A stretch of 64,000 nucleotides of DNA, taken from an uncultured Bacteroidota bacterium (GTDB lineage Bacteria > Bacteroidota > Bacteroidia > Chitinophagales > Chitinophagaceae). This document shows positions 18,337 to 27,654 of the stretch, one piece after another (within the stretch, counting starts at the first letter, position 1; each line of letters starts with the position of its first letter). The position numbers and the translations under genes are program-made. The notes below the pieces were generated by a model. The model was not told the origin of the DNA. It worked only from the letters and a program-made list of their open reading frames with translations, and ran no database searches. The stretch lies in the NCBI GenBank assembly GCA_903877645.1, contig CAIRES010000043.1:49303-113302 (forward strand). Direction: 5' to 3'.

Positions 18337-19374
18337 ATGATGAAAAAAATCGGACTGATCACTATCCTTTTTTGTATGGCGCTGGGTGTAGCCCATGTTA
18401 TGGCACAGGACAAAAAGAAGAAAAAAACACCGGTACCTGCCGCAGATATTGTCACTGACACCAATGATCAGCCCGTCACTCATGCTCATGCAAAAGACAC
18501 CATTCGCTACTTTCTGCTGCCTGAGTTCTACTCGCCATGGCCTATAGACAACAACGACACCATCCTCAAGTACGATTGTTATGATGCCAATCATCATATC
18601 ATCAATATGGATACCCTCACCAATTCAGCCGACATCCATTCCATCTCCCTCATCAAAACGCACCACGACTACCTGCACACCCAACTGGATGCAGAAGGAT
18701 CACCCCGACCCAGGTCAATAGCTCGCGTAACCTACAAATACGAAAGAACAGGTCCCGACACATGGAGCGCATTAGACATCATCAACAATTACAGGTCTGA
18801 GCTGCAGGAAGACAGGCACACACTGGTAAAGCAAGATACCACCATTGTTATCAATGCAGCAAACGACAGAAAACATCTGACCATCCGCAAATACTATAAA
18901 GTTATAGAACTGGAAAACCAGAATACTGAGCAGAGCAACTCACATCAAAATGAGAACGTGGTGTTCGTGAACTACCTCGTGCCCGAATTCTATTTTCACG
19001 CCCCGCAAAAAGTAAAAGACACCACCTATGAATTCTTTTGCTACGACAGCAAAGACAGCGTAATGGACAATGTTACCGATTACGACCTCGTGCATTATTA
19101 CTCCCTCTACAAAAGCTTCACCGATTCCACACATCACTACAAGGATGATAATGGCAATAAAAAGCCACTACCCGTATCTGCTATAGTGAAACGATTTGAC
19201 CGCATAGGCAAAGACAAGTGGATGTGCGTACAGTACCCCCACAATAAATACACTGAGCTGAAAGACTTTAAAAATGTGATCGTATCATCTGATACCGAAA
19301 GCACGGTCGACCCCGTAACCGCAGACGGCCCCGTAACCATGAAAATTTACAATCATTACAAAGTGGTGAAGTAA
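18337..19374 (+). CDS. secreted protein with internal tandem duplication
   Basis: 345 residues with a signal peptide (about 1-23, cut near VMAQ/DKK) and a lysine-rich start to the mature protein. The rest is two related halves of about 140 residues: the first begins FLLPEFYSPW and the second YLVPEFYFHA, and both continue with a DT...Y-CYD segment, a Y-L/S-LIK/YKS segment, an arginine/lysine strand (RVTYKYERTGPDTW versus IVKRFDRIGKDKW) and a final KYYKV / NHYKV strand. I do not recognise the family. It begins 2 bp after pyc (ATG 18337 or 18340), so it is probably co-transcribed, but no metabolic link is evident. Confidence 0.75.
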   Translation: MMKKIGLITILFCMALGVAHVMAQDKKKKKTPVPAADIVTDTNDQPVTHAHAKDTIRYFLLPEFYSPWPIDNNDTILKYDCYDANHHIINMDTLTNSADIHSISLIKTHHDYLHTQLDAEGSPRPRSIARVTYKYERTGPDTWSALDIINNYRSELQEDRHTLVKQDTTIVINAANDRKHLTIRKYYKVIELENQNTEQSNSHQNENVVFVNYLVPEFYFHAPQKVKDTTYEFFCYDSKDSVMDNVTDYDLVHYYSLYKSFTDSTHHYKDDNGNKKPLPVSAIVKRFDRIGKDKWMCVQYPHNKYTELKDFKNVIVSSDTESTVDPVTADGPVTMKIYNHYKVVK

Positions 19375-19409
19375 TTCGCTATCACCACAAAATCAAGAAG
19401 AGAACATAG

Positions 19410-19469
19410 CCCAAGGTTTCAACCGTGGGTAAAATAAATATCGGATTTCCGGCAACCGTTTCAACGGTT
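19410..19469. repeat. paired short dyad repeats in the pyc/ispH convergent spacer
   Basis: Two hairpin-like elements: CCCAAGGTTTCAACCGTGGG (19410-19429) and AACCGTTTCAACGGTT (19454-19469, perfect 7-bp arms, 2-base loop). Both share a GTTTCAAC core, so they look like two diverged copies of one intergenic element. They lie between converging genes and may end transcription on both strands. Confidence 0.55.
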
Positions 19470-19514
19470 TACCTAACGTGTACAAATAACAACACAACCA
19501 AATAGCACTCCGAT

Positions 19515-20753
19515 TTAAGCATTTGAACTACCCCACTCCTTTGTCGCCCTCACCATAGCATCCCCATTACCGGTCAGCTCCGCCAGCCTCCCCATCACCC
19601 GCTCCACCAGCGCATCCGGGCAAGATGCCCCCGATGTGATCATCACCCGCATCGGCCGATGTAACGGCATATAGCCCCGTGTTTCTATTTCCGAATGTGT
19701 ATGCAGCTCAAAATGCCTGATCGTATCCACTGACACCAGGCAATGCTCATCATTAATAAAATAGGTGGGCAACTGCAGTTCGCAAAGCTCCACCAGGTGC
19801 GATGTGTTGGAGCTATTGTAACCGCCTATCACCACCGCCATATCTGCATCCTGAGCGAGCATACCCTGTACAGCGCTTTGGTTGTCGTTGGTGGCATAGC
19901 AAAGTGTATCGCGGGTATCAGCAAACCGCTCCGCTGTCTTTGGTGCAGGTGTACGGTAATACATCAATATCTCTTGTTTCAGATAGTCGGCTATAGCCTG
20001 CGTTTCGCTGGCCAGCATAGTAGTCTGATTCACCACTCCTATGCGTTGCAGGTCTTTAGCCGCATCAAACGCTTCTGAATACTGCCCTTTAAAATCGTCG
20101 TAAAACTGGTCGGCAGGCAAATCCTCAGTGATATACTGCGCCAGCAGTTCAGCCTGCGCCATATCCTTCACCACAACTGTTGGCGTATGCGCCTTGCTGT
20201 GCGAGAAGGTCGCCCGTGTCTCTTCATGTCCTGGCTTGCCATGTACTACCACCGTATAACCATCATCCCCTATCTTCTCCGCGCGGTTCCATACCTTTTC
20301 CACAAAGGGGCAGGTAGTCTCATACAGTGTCGGGTCTATGCCTTTATCTTTCAGTGTCTTTGCCAGTTCCAGCGTGGTACCAAATGCGGGTATGATCACT
20401 ACATCTTCGGGTGTCAGTTCATTAAGGTCCATCAGCATATTGCCCTTAGTGTCCATGATGAATTTGATGCCCAGCGCCTGCAGGTCTGCATTCACCCCGG
20501 GGTTGTGGATCATTTCACTCAGCAGGAATATGCGCTTGCCCTTATTTTCCTCCACCGCCTTGAAGGCGATCTCTATGGCATTTTCCACCCCATAGCAAAA
20601 CCCGAAATGGCGCGCGAGGATAATGTGCAGCGAGCCCAGTTGCAAAATAGTGGGCTCGTGGTCCTTCTTCATTTTATCATCCGCCTTGCGTTGCTGCTTG
20701 ATGGCTGTAACTAAGGGGCTGCGGTAGTGTACCGGTACATTAAAAGACTTCAT
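19515..20753 (-). CDS. ispH: 4-hydroxy-3-methylbut-2-enyl diphosphate reductase
   Basis: 412 residues, longer than the roughly 316-residue proteobacterial enzyme and typical of the extended Bacteroidota form. The three iron-sulfur cysteines are visible in HFGFCYGVENA, ETTCPFVEKVW and TSGASCPDAL. Other conserved pieces are EMIHNPGVN, HGKPGHEET, NQTTMLASET and GGYNSSNTSHL. It carries out the last step of the MEP isoprenoid pathway, yielding IPP and DMAPP. A -7-like TAATTTTG lies at 20768-20761, just before ATG 20753. A lipoprotein gene is 35 bp upstream on the same strand. Confidence 0.95.
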   Translation of the reverse strand: MKSFNVPVHYRSPLVTAIKQQRKADDKMKKDHEPTILQLGSLHIILARHFGFCYGVENAIEIAFKAVEENKGKRIFLLSEMIHNPGVNADLQALGIKFIMDTKGNMLMDLNELTPEDVVIIPAFGTTLELAKTLKDKGIDPTLYETTCPFVEKVWNRAEKIGDDGYTVVVHGKPGHEETRATFSHSKAHTPTVVVKDMAQAELLAQYITEDLPADQFYDDFKGQYSEAFDAAKDLQRIGVVNQTTMLASETQAIADYLKQEILMYYRTPAPKTAERFADTRDTLCYATNDNQSAVQGMLAQDADMAVVIGGYNSSNTSHLVELCELQLPTYFINDEHCLVSVDTIRHFELHTHSEIETRGYMPLHRPMRVMITSGASCPDALVERVMGRLAELTGNGDAMVRATKEWGSSNA

Positions 20754-20788
20754 GGAACTGCAAAATTACGCATTTTCATCATCGTTCC

Positions 20789-21466
20789 CTACCTCACGAT
20801 GCTATACCTTTTCAGCTTCCAGAACCTGTTTATCCCCTGCAGCGGATGGTTCAGGCTCATTTGTACCATTCCCAGGGTGTCATTTACATAAAACACATCA
20901 TCAAATGTGGTACTCGTCTTGCCCACAGCAGTATCGGCTGCATACTGATGAATAACCGCCACTTCCGACATCGGTATATGACTGATGGTATCCACGGGTA
21001 GTATCGCCGTAATGCTTGCCGTATCGGCAGTAGTGATTATAGGCCCCACCACAAAAGGAGAAAAGAACAAGGGGCTGTAGGATACATCGGTTTTCCACCC
21101 CAGTATATCCACTCCATAATAATAATCTACATTGATACTGTACCCTTCAAAGTCCCACACCCACAGCGCACTGTCGGCAGCATTCGTACCGTCAATATTA
21201 TGCTCTGCGATAAATATTTTGTGGTAGTCATTGATCACATCAGATGCCCCCACCTGTATGAAGCTGTTGGCCCGCACATAGAAGCTATCTGTGCGCCCGC
21301 TCATCGTATCCGTATATATCCAGTAGCTGCCTGGCTTATAATTGAATGGGCTGGTCACAGCAGTATCCACATCCAGCTCCTGCACAGGCAGGTGTTTCGT
21401 CTTATTGCAGTTGCTGAATAAGGCAACTACACAAAGAATAATAATTGCCGAAAAACTTCTTTTCAT
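20789..21466 (-). CDS. putative lipoprotein of unknown function
   Basis: 225 residues. The N-terminus MKRSFSAIIILCVVALFSNC carries a lipobox (FSNC), so the mature protein would be lipid-anchored at Cys20. The remainder is beta-rich (GSYWIYTDTMSGRTDSFYV, FDDVFYVNDTLGMVQM) and resembles the many small Bacteroidota lipoproteins that report on substrate appearance, but I see no family motif. It ends in TAG 35 bp before ispH. Confidence 0.7.
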   Translation of the reverse strand: MKRSFSAIIILCVVALFSNCNKTKHLPVQELDVDTAVTSPFNYKPGSYWIYTDTMSGRTDSFYVRANSFIQVGASDVINDYHKIFIAEHNIDGTNAADSALWVWDFEGYSINVDYYYGVDILGWKTDVSYSPLFFSPFVVGPIITTADTASITAILPVDTISHIPMSEVAVIHQYAADTAVGKTSTTFDDVFYVNDTLGMVQMSLNHPLQGINRFWKLKRYSIVR

Positions 21467-21560
21467 CCTACAATATTATCCAATAACAAGCAATTAACGA
21501 AATAAGGGTAAATAAGCTGACATAAAAACAATATGAGTGAATGTTCATATACACTTACCG

Positions 21561-23984
21561 CTACTTCTTTGCCAGTGCCAACTGTAGCACATCATCTGCA
21601 CTCTCTACATAATGAAACTTGAGGCCCTTCACATACTCCTTATTGATCTCTTCCACATCCTTTTCATTCTGCTTCGATAAGATGATGTCCTTGATACCCG
21701 CGCGCTTCGCAGCCAGCATCTTTTCTTTGATACCGCCTACTGCCAGTACCAGCCCACGCAGGGTCACCTCACCCGTCATAGCCATATAAGGCTTTACCTT
21801 CCGGCCTGTGAATGCAGATGCCAGTGACGTGAGCATGGTTATACCCGCACTCGGCCCGTCTTTCGGCACAGCGCCTTCGGGTACATGTATGTGTATGTTT
21901 ACCTCATCAAATTTATCAGGCGATATGTTATACTCCCCGGCATGTGCCCTTAAATAAGATAATGCCGTACTGGCGCTCTCCTTCATCACATTGCCCAGGT
22001 TGCCTGTAAGTGTTATTACACCCTTTCCTTTTGATAAAGATGTTTCTATGAACAGTATATCCCCACCTGCTGATGTCCAGGCCAGTCCCACCACCACTCC
22101 GGCAGGATGCCCCTTGGTATAAATATCATTGGTGAATTTCGGTTTACCCAGCGCCTCTTCTATCCTGGCCGGTGTCACCTGTGGTTCTACTTTTTCTTCC
22201 ATCGCCACATGCTTCGCCACAGAGCGCATCATAGCAGCCAGCAGGCGGTCCAGTTCACGCACACCACTTTCGCGGGTATATTCCTGCACCAGTTTCAGTA
22301 TCACCTTATCAGGGAAGCGCAGCGGCACTTTGCCCAGCCCGTGCAGTTCTTTCTGCTTCGGCACCAGGTGGCGCTTGGCTATCTCTATCTTCTCCTCAGG
22401 CGAGTAGCCCGATAGCTGTATGATCTCCAGCCTGTCGCGCAGCGCCGGCTGTATATCACTCAGGCTGTTAGCTGTAGCTATAAATAATACTTTCGAGAGG
22501 TCAAATTCCAGCTCAAGGTAGTTATCATAAAAAGAGTTGTTCTGCTCCGGGTCCAGTATCTCCAACAATGCAGAACTTGGGTCTCCCCTGAAGTCCTTGC
22601 CCATCTTATCTACCTCATCCAATATGAATACAGGGTTGGCCGATTTTATCTTGCGCAACTGCTGTATCACCCTGCCCGGCATAGCACCTATGTACGTCTT
22701 TCGGTGCCCACGAAGCTCACTCTCATCATGCAGGCCACCAAGGCTCAGGCGCACATACTTGCGGTTGATCGCATTGGCTATACTGCGTCCCAATGATGTT
22801 TTACCTATACCCGGAGGGCCTACAAAACACAGTATCGGCGACTTCATATCGCCCTTCAGCTTCAGCACAGCCAGGTATTCCAGTATACGGTCCTTGATCT
22901 TGTCCATACCATAATGGTCGTCGTCAAGTACCTTTTGCGCATGTTTCAGGTCATAGCTGTCTGCTGTGTATGTACCCCACGGCAGGTCCAGCATCAGGTC
23001 CAGGTGGTTGTAGATCACCGAGTAGTCGGGTGTGCTGGGGTGCATGCGCTCCAGCTTTTCTATATTCTTCTTAAAAAGTTCTTTGGCAGCATCGGTCCAC
23101 TTCATTTCCTCCGCGCGCTTCTGCAGGTCTTTGATCTCGCGATCATTCGGATCGCCGCCCAGTTCATCACGTATCGACTTCATCTGCTGTTGCAGGAAAT
23201 ACTCCCGCTGCTGGCGGTCTATATCAGCCCTGGTCTTGCTGGTGATCTCGTTCTTCAGCTCAGCCAGTTGCAGTTCCGTTTGCAGCAGGTTCATCAGCTT
23301 CTCTGCACGGGTCTTTATATCGTTCTCCTCCAGCATCGCCTGCTTGTCCTGTAGCTTTGCCGATATATTGGAAGCCACAAAGTGCATCAGGAACGACTGC
23401 TGTTCTATATTGCGTAATACGATGCTCGCCTCATTAGGCATGTTCAGCGATAGCTGGGCTATCCGCTCCGAATATTCCTTTATAGAGGCGATCAGCGCAT
23501 CAAATGAAGCGTCTTTTTGCGGGTATACATCATCCAGGTATTGCACCTGCGCCATGAAGTAAGGGTCTACCTGCGTATAGGCTTCTATCCTGAAACGCAT
23601 ACGTCCCATAATGAAGATCGTGATGTTGCCATCAGGCATCTTTATTTGCTTCACCACCTTGGCCAGTGTACCTACATTGTAAATATCATCCGGCATCGGG
23701 TCTTCATTATTGCTGTCCTTCTGCGCTATTACGCCTATCCATTTACCGGTGCGTTGTGCTTCTGCTATCGCCTTTACCGACTTATCACGCGCGACCGTGA
23801 TAGGCAACACTACATTTGGGAACAGTACAGTATTACGCAGGGCTATAATAGGGAGTTCCAGGGGCAGTGAGCCTTTCTCCTGGTCATCCATTTCATCTTC
23901 TCCTAGTGGTACTATTGGCATGAACTCCATCTCCTGTTCATTATGGCCAAGGAACATATCTAACATTGATCTTATTTCAGACAT
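21561..23984 (-). CDS. lon: ATP-dependent protease Lon
   Basis: 807 residues. N-terminal substrate-binding LON domain ([21 protein letters not shown]), coiled-coil region, AAA+ module with Walker [10 protein letters not shown] (about 388-396) and [10 protein letters not shown], and the protease domain with the Ser/Lys dyad at Ser712 (DGPSAGIT) and about Lys755 ([14 protein letters not shown]). It degrades damaged and regulatory proteins in the cytoplasm. A good promoter (TTTC-N19-TAACTTTG) ends only 5 bases before ATG 23984, so the mRNA may be leaderless or the true start may be the in-frame ATG at 23966 ([11 protein letters not shown]). Confidence 0.97.
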   Translation of the reverse strand: MSEIRSMLDMFLGHNEQEMEFMPIVPLGEDEMDDQEKGSLPLELPIIALRNTVLFPNVVLPITVARDKSVKAIAEAQRTGKWIGVIAQKDSNNEDPMPDDIYNVGTLAKVVKQIKMPDGNITIFIMGRMRFRIEAYTQVDPYFMAQVQYLDDVYPQKDASFDALIASIKEYSERIAQLSLNMPNEASIVLRNIEQQSFLMHFVASNISAKLQDKQAMLEENDIKTRAEKLMNLLQTELQLAELKNEITSKTRADIDRQQREYFLQQQMKSIRDELGGDPNDREIKDLQKRAEEMKWTDAAKELFKKNIEKLERMHPSTPDYSVIYNHLDLMLDLPWGTYTADSYDLKHAQKVLDDDHYGMDKIKDRILEYLAVLKLKGDMKSPILCFVGPPGIGKTSLGRSIANAINRKYVRLSLGGLHDESELRGHRKTYIGAMPGRVIQQLRKIKSANPVFILDEVDKMGKDFRGDPSSALLEILDPEQNNSFYDNYLELEFDLSKVLFIATANSLSDIQPALRDRLEIIQLSGYSPEEKIEIAKRHLVPKQKELHGLGKVPLRFPDKVILKLVQEYTRESGVRELDRLLAAMMRSVAKHVAMEEKVEPQVTPARIEEALGKPKFTNDIYTKGHPAGVVVGLAWTSAGGDILFIETSLSKGKGVITLTGNLGNVMKESASTALSYLRAHAGEYNISPDKFDEVNIHIHVPEGAVPKDGPSAGITMLTSLASAFTGRKVKPYMAMTGEVTLRGLVLAVGGIKEKMLAAKRAGIKDIILSKQNEKDVEEINKEYVKGLKFHYVESADDVLQLALAKK

Positions 23985-23989
23985 TATGG

Positions 23990-24020
23990 CAAAGTTACCC
24001 CGTATTGGTTACATATGAAA
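23990..24020 (-). promoter_or_regulatory. promoter for lon
   Basis: On the minus strand: TTTC (24020-24017, one mismatch to TTTG), 19-base spacer, TAACTTTG (23997-23990, perfect TAnnTTTG). It touches the annotated start codon. Confidence 0.55.
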
Positions 24021-24147
24021 GGGGTAATATTAATGGGCAATCCTTATGCCACATTCAAAAAACGGCAATAATTTCAGACATTCAGGTATTTATATCTCTT
24101 AAAGCTACCCATAAGACATAGTTTCCTATCTTTGTAAAAAATTGCAC

Positions 24148-24888
24148 ATGACCCATAAACACTTACCCATATTCCTCTTTTTTTTTATATTATCTGCTTT
24201 TAGCGCGGCAGCTAAAATGCCCGCAGAAGATACCGGCAGTATGAAAAAAACAGCCCCTCCGTTACAGCGGTTTTATGTTGGTGGCTCTATGGATGGCGCT
24301 ATATTCTCTACAGCAAGCGGCACTACGCCCATCAACAGCAAAATAAGCACCGTACGTTTCACTTATGGCTTCAATCTCGGCGCTTCTTTCAACTGGAACC
24401 TCGGCAGGCACTTTGGTGTTTATACTGGCCTCGATCTCAAAAATATTGGCTTCATCGAAAAGTATAATGCAGTCACTACCAAACGCCGCACTTACAATCT
24501 AGGCGTACCTGTCGGCATTTAGATCGGCAATATGTCGCCGAAGAAAATGTATGTTTTCCTGGGCGGCGGTGCAGATGTGCCACTCAATTACAGGGTAAAG
24601 ACCTTCACCGTAAGGAATGAGAAAACAAAGTATAATGAGTGGTTCAGCAACGCCACACCGTTGATCATGCCATACGTCTTTGCAGGCCTGGCATTGAATC
24701 ATGGCTTCACTATTAAAGCACAGTACTACCCCAACAATTACCTGAATCCCGACTACATTTATAAAGGAGCAAAAGTAAATGCAGGGTATGATGTGCAGCT
24801 CATCTTATTCAGCCTTGGCTTTTATATGAATTACAGCAGGCATCACGACATGGTGAAGAAGCATGTCACTGAGATGAATACTATGTAG
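24148..24888 (+). pseudogene. outer-membrane beta-barrel protein interrupted by in-frame TAG
   Basis: Reading through TAG 24520-24522 gives one 246-residue protein with an N-terminal signal peptide (ATG 24148, about 20 residues to FSAAA) and the repeating amphipathic strands of a small OMP_b-brl/PorT-like outer-membrane barrel (RFYVGGSMDGA, GFNLGASFNWNLG, YVFLGGGADVPLNY, GLALNHGFTIKAQYYP, LILFSLGFYMNYSR). The TAG falls between LGVPVGI and IGNMSPKKMYVFLGGG, which belong to neighbouring strands, and no frameshift or deletion accompanies it. The gene ends TAG-TAA. A -7-like TATCTTTG sits at 24127-24134. As written only a 124-residue half barrel is made, which should not fold. It is the second such amber in this window. 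Confidence 0.8.
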
Positions 24889-24966
24889 TAATTGCTCCTA
24901 ATACCTCTGCTTAAGAATTGGTCTATACACTTGCATAGACATTGCTATATTCCTTTGCAAATACGC

Positions 24967-24990
24967 AACATCTCCCTTTAGGGGCGGGGT
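24967..24990 (+). repeat. 24-bp intergenic repeat, copy 1
   Basis: AACATCTCCCTTTAGGGG continuing to 24990 (GCGGGG then T). Its exact reverse complement occurs at 43035-43058. The inner part (CCCTTTAGGG-like) is itself nearly palindromic. Confidence 0.8.
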
Positions 24991-25036
24991 TGTACTCGCA
25001 ACAATAACCACTCACCAATTGCACCAGAAAAAAACA

Positions 25037-25540
25037 ATGAACGAACTTGGCCGCAAAAGCCCGGATGAAATGAAAGCCGCAGACAAGCACCGCGTCATTG
25101 TCATACTTGATGATGTACGCAGCATGCACAATGTAGGTTCCACTTTCCGCACCTGCGATGCATTTGCTGTCGAGGCCATATACCTGTGTGGCTATACCCC
25201 CACGCCACCTCACCGCGACATTCACAAGACCGCCCTGGGCGCCACCGAAACTGTAGCCTGGAAACACTTCCCCACCACACCCGAAGCCGTGCAGCATGCA
25301 CGCGATAATGGCTACAAAATACTGGCCGTGGAGCAAGCGCATAACAGCACCTTATTGCCCGATTTCAACTGGAACAACAAACCTGTGGCTTTGGTATTCG
25401 GCAACGAGGTAGAAGGCGTAAACAACGAAGTATTAAAGGCCGCAGATGGCTGCATAGAGATACCCCAATGGGGCGCAAAACACTCTCTCAACATATCCGT
25501 AAGCGTCGGTGTCGTCCTTTGGGAAATGGTTAGAAAATGA
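25037..25540 (+). CDS. SPOUT (TrmH/SpoU) family RNA methyltransferase
   Basis: 167 residues from ATG 25037; the frame extends to a TTG at 25019. The three SpoU motifs are clear: motif 1 RSMHNVGSTFRTCDAF, motif 2 VALVFGNEVEGV and motif 3 IEIPQWGAKHSLNISVSVGV. These form the trefoil-knot AdoMet site. It is a short protein without an N-terminal substrate-binding domain, so it resembles 2'-O-ribose methyltransferases acting on tRNA or rRNA; the exact target cannot be told from sequence alone. Confidence 0.9.
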   Translation: MNELGRKSPDEMKAADKHRVIVILDDVRSMHNVGSTFRTCDAFAVEAIYLCGYTPTPPHRDIHKTALGATETVAWKHFPTTPEAVQHARDNGYKILAVEQAHNSTLLPDFNWNNKPVALVFGNEVEGVNNEVLKAADGCIEIPQWGAKHSLNISVSVGVVLWEMVRK

Positions 25541-25562
25541 GGTAAACCACCATTGAAGATCC

Positions 25563-26543
25563 TTACACAAACATCATACTCGGAAACTCTATCTTAAAAA
25601 TACTGCCAATATTCACTTCGCTCTCTGCATATATCTTCCCTCCATTCTTCTGCACCAATTCTTTGCACAATACCAGTCCCAGGCCACTACCCCTTTCACC
25701 GTTAGTACCCGATGAAGAATGAACATCTTCAAGTTCAAACAGATGGCTAACCCTGGTGGCATCCATACCTATTCCATTATCCTGTACAACAATCGCCAAG
25801 CCTGAAGGCCGCTCACTCGTAAATATCTTTATCTCCCCGCCTTCCCTCGTAAACTTAACCGCATTAAAGATCAGGTTTCTGATCACCACATCAATTTCAT
25901 TCCTTACGCCATGCATCTTCATTTGTTTTGGGATCAGGTTGATAACATTGATTTGTTTAAGAGAATAATACCCCTGCAACACACCCCTGCTTTGTTCAGC
26001 CAGTTCATACAAATTAAATACCCCTAACTTCTTTGGTCCTGATTCATTTTCAGATAGTGTCCATTGCAACAGGTTGCCCAGCAACTGGCCTACCGCGGTC
26101 AGTTGCTGGAGCATTGTTTGCTTCAGCGAAAGATAAGTCTCACGATCAAAACACTGATCATCCTGTATATCCAAATAAAACAAGATCGAAGATACAGGGC
26201 CTCTTACATCATGTGCAATAATGGAAATGAGTTTATTTTTAAATTGAAGCGTATTTTTTAGCCGATATATCTCTTTGTCAGTTGTCTTCTGCAATGCTTG
26301 CCCCTCTGCCAGTTTTTTGCTGAGCTTATTGTTTTTAATATAGTACACGATACATAACAGCAACAGTATAGAGAGTAATACTAAGGCATATTCAGATTGC
26401 TCGGCAGGACTAAGATCCTTAAATACACTGGTATCAGCATCCGCTTCGTGTATCACTACCGGAGTAGCCGCTACGTTACTGAATAAAAGAACCGGGTATG
26501 AACAAAACCATAACAGGCTCAAAGCCCTGATAGCGTAACACAT
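25563..26543 (-). CDS. sensor histidine kinase with one central membrane segment
   Basis: 326 residues from ATG 26543; a TTG 24 bases upstream is less likely. A signal-anchor (about 7-25) and a second hydrophobic helix (about 53-68, ALVLLSILLLLCIVYYI) leave a short periplasmic stretch. HisKA with His111 in SIIAHDVRGPVSS and a HATPase domain (LIFNAVKFTREGG, DNGIGMD, GSGLGLVLCKELV) follow. The small gene at 26576-26860 lies 32 bp upstream on the same strand, and the NarL-type regulator at 27022 is divergent, so kinase and regulator probably work as a pair. Confidence 0.88.
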   Translation of the reverse strand: MCYAIRALSLLWFCSYPVLLFSNVAATPVVIHEADADTSVFKDLSPAEQSEYALVLLSILLLLCIVYYIKNNKLSKKLAEGQALQKTTDKEIYRLKNTLQFKNKLISIIAHDVRGPVSSILFYLDIQDDQCFDRETYLSLKQTMLQQLTAVGQLLGNLLQWTLSENESGPKKLGVFNLYELAEQSRGVLQGYYSLKQINVINLIPKQMKMHGVRNEIDVVIRNLIFNAVKFTREGGEIKIFTSERPSGLAIVVQDNGIGMDATRVSHLFELEDVHSSSGTNGERGSGLGLVLCKELVQKNGGKIYAESEVNIGSIFKIEFPSMMFV

Positions 26544-26575
26544 TTTCTCAACGAAAAATTTAGGCAAGTTGTGAA

Positions 26576-26860
26576 TTAGCAGGATACACGCGCGGCCATT
26601 GCTTCAGCCACTTTTTCAGATAATATTCGTTCCAATGCAAGGATACTGGAAGGAACCGTGAACTTCGATAATATTACCCATTGACCGGCTTCATCCAAGC
26701 CCATGAAAAAATATTTAGCGCCATCATTAACAGGCTTACAGAACAAAAAAATATCACTATCCTCTTTTTTATTGATCTCTATTAAAAAACTTTGCTGTTT
26801 TTCAATGTCAACAATAAATTCTTTTGTTCCTGCTGCATAACTTGCTTGACAAAGGGCCAT
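26576..26860 (-). CDS. small hypothetical protein upstream of a histidine kinase
   Basis: 94 residues. No signal peptide or membrane segment. A central strand-rich region (EFIVDIEKQQSFLIEINK, DIFLFCKPV, KYFFMGLDEAGQW) ends in a helix (ALERILSEKVAEAMAARVSC). I recognise no family. Its place between a divergent NarL-type regulator and the kinase suggests a regulatory accessory role, which is inference only. Confidence 0.5.
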   Translation of the reverse strand: MALCQASYAAGTKEFIVDIEKQQSFLIEINKKEDSDIFLFCKPVNDGAKYFFMGLDEAGQWVILSKFTVPSSILALERILSEKVAEAMAARVSC

Positions 26861-27021
26861 AATATTTCTATATTATTTGTGAATACAATGGTGCAATATT
26901 ATAGGGAATAGTTAAATAGTATTGTCGAATTAATTCTACGTATTTATTTCAACTATTTGCATCAATTTTGCACAATCGAACTGTTGTTCATTCATCCCAT
27001 CAAAAAATTCTCATAATAGGA

Positions 27022-27630
27022 ATGTCAATCAACATCATCATTGCTGATGACCACAGCATGATAAGAAAAGGAATAAAACTAATACTAAAAACCACTTTTG
27101 GATATCACAATATTATTGAAGTCGGCTCATGCACTGATCTTATGTCTGAGCTCCGCAAAAAGGAATGTACCCATTTATTGCTAGACATTATCTTCCCTGA
27201 CGGCACGGCACTGGAGGTCATCCCAAACATCATTAACTTATGCCCCGATATAAAAATAATGATGTTCACCATGCAATCACCCGTAGTGTATAGCGATGTG
27301 TTCAAGCAATATGGCGTTAATCATTATCTCCCAAAATCACTAAATGAAGAGCAAACGGTTTGTTACCTGCGCAAGTTTCTCAACAATGAGCCTATACCTG
27401 TAGATAGCAAACTACTGCTACCCCAAAACCCTTTCTCCACTCTTTCGCCAAGAGAACTGGAGGTACTCCATTACATTCTTAACAGCCACCAGACAAAAAC
27501 GATCTCTGATGTTTTAAACCTGCGCATGAGCACTATCTCTACATTAAAGAAACGGATCTTTGAAAAAACAGGAACCGAAAATCTCACCCATTTGCTCGAA
27601 CTGGCCAACCTGTACGATATCAATTTCTAA
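27022..27630 (+). CDS. NarL/LuxR-family response regulator
   Basis: 202 residues from ATG 27022; the frame is open from a TTG at 26968, but ATG gives the normal receiver start MSINIIIADDHSMIRKG. The receiver has Asp9/Asp10 and phospho-acceptor Asp55 (HLLLDIIFPDG), and the conserved Lys in LPKS. The C-terminal LuxR-type helix-turn-helix (TLSPRELEVLHYILNSHQ, then STISTLKKRIFEKTG) binds DNA. Two histidine kinases flank it: one divergent (25563-26543) and one 24 bp downstream (27655-28530), so it may take phosphate from both. Confidence 0.92.
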   Translation: MSINIIIADDHSMIRKGIKLILKTTFGYHNIIEVGSCTDLMSELRKKECTHLLLDIIFPDGTALEVIPNIINLCPDIKIMMFTMQSPVVYSDVFKQYGVNHYLPKSLNEEQTVCYLRKFLNNEPIPVDSKLLLPQNPFSTLSPRELEVLHYILNSHQTKTISDVLNLRMSTISTLKKRIFEKTGTENLTHLLELANLYDINF

Positions 27631-27654
27631 TACCGATTACACTAAATACACCTC

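Noticed and set aside
4915..24522. General reassignment of TAG to an amino acid
   Set aside because: Several intact genes end in TAG directly before terminators or gene boundaries (for example the S41 protease at 14694, thx, lon), so TAG is a normal stop here.
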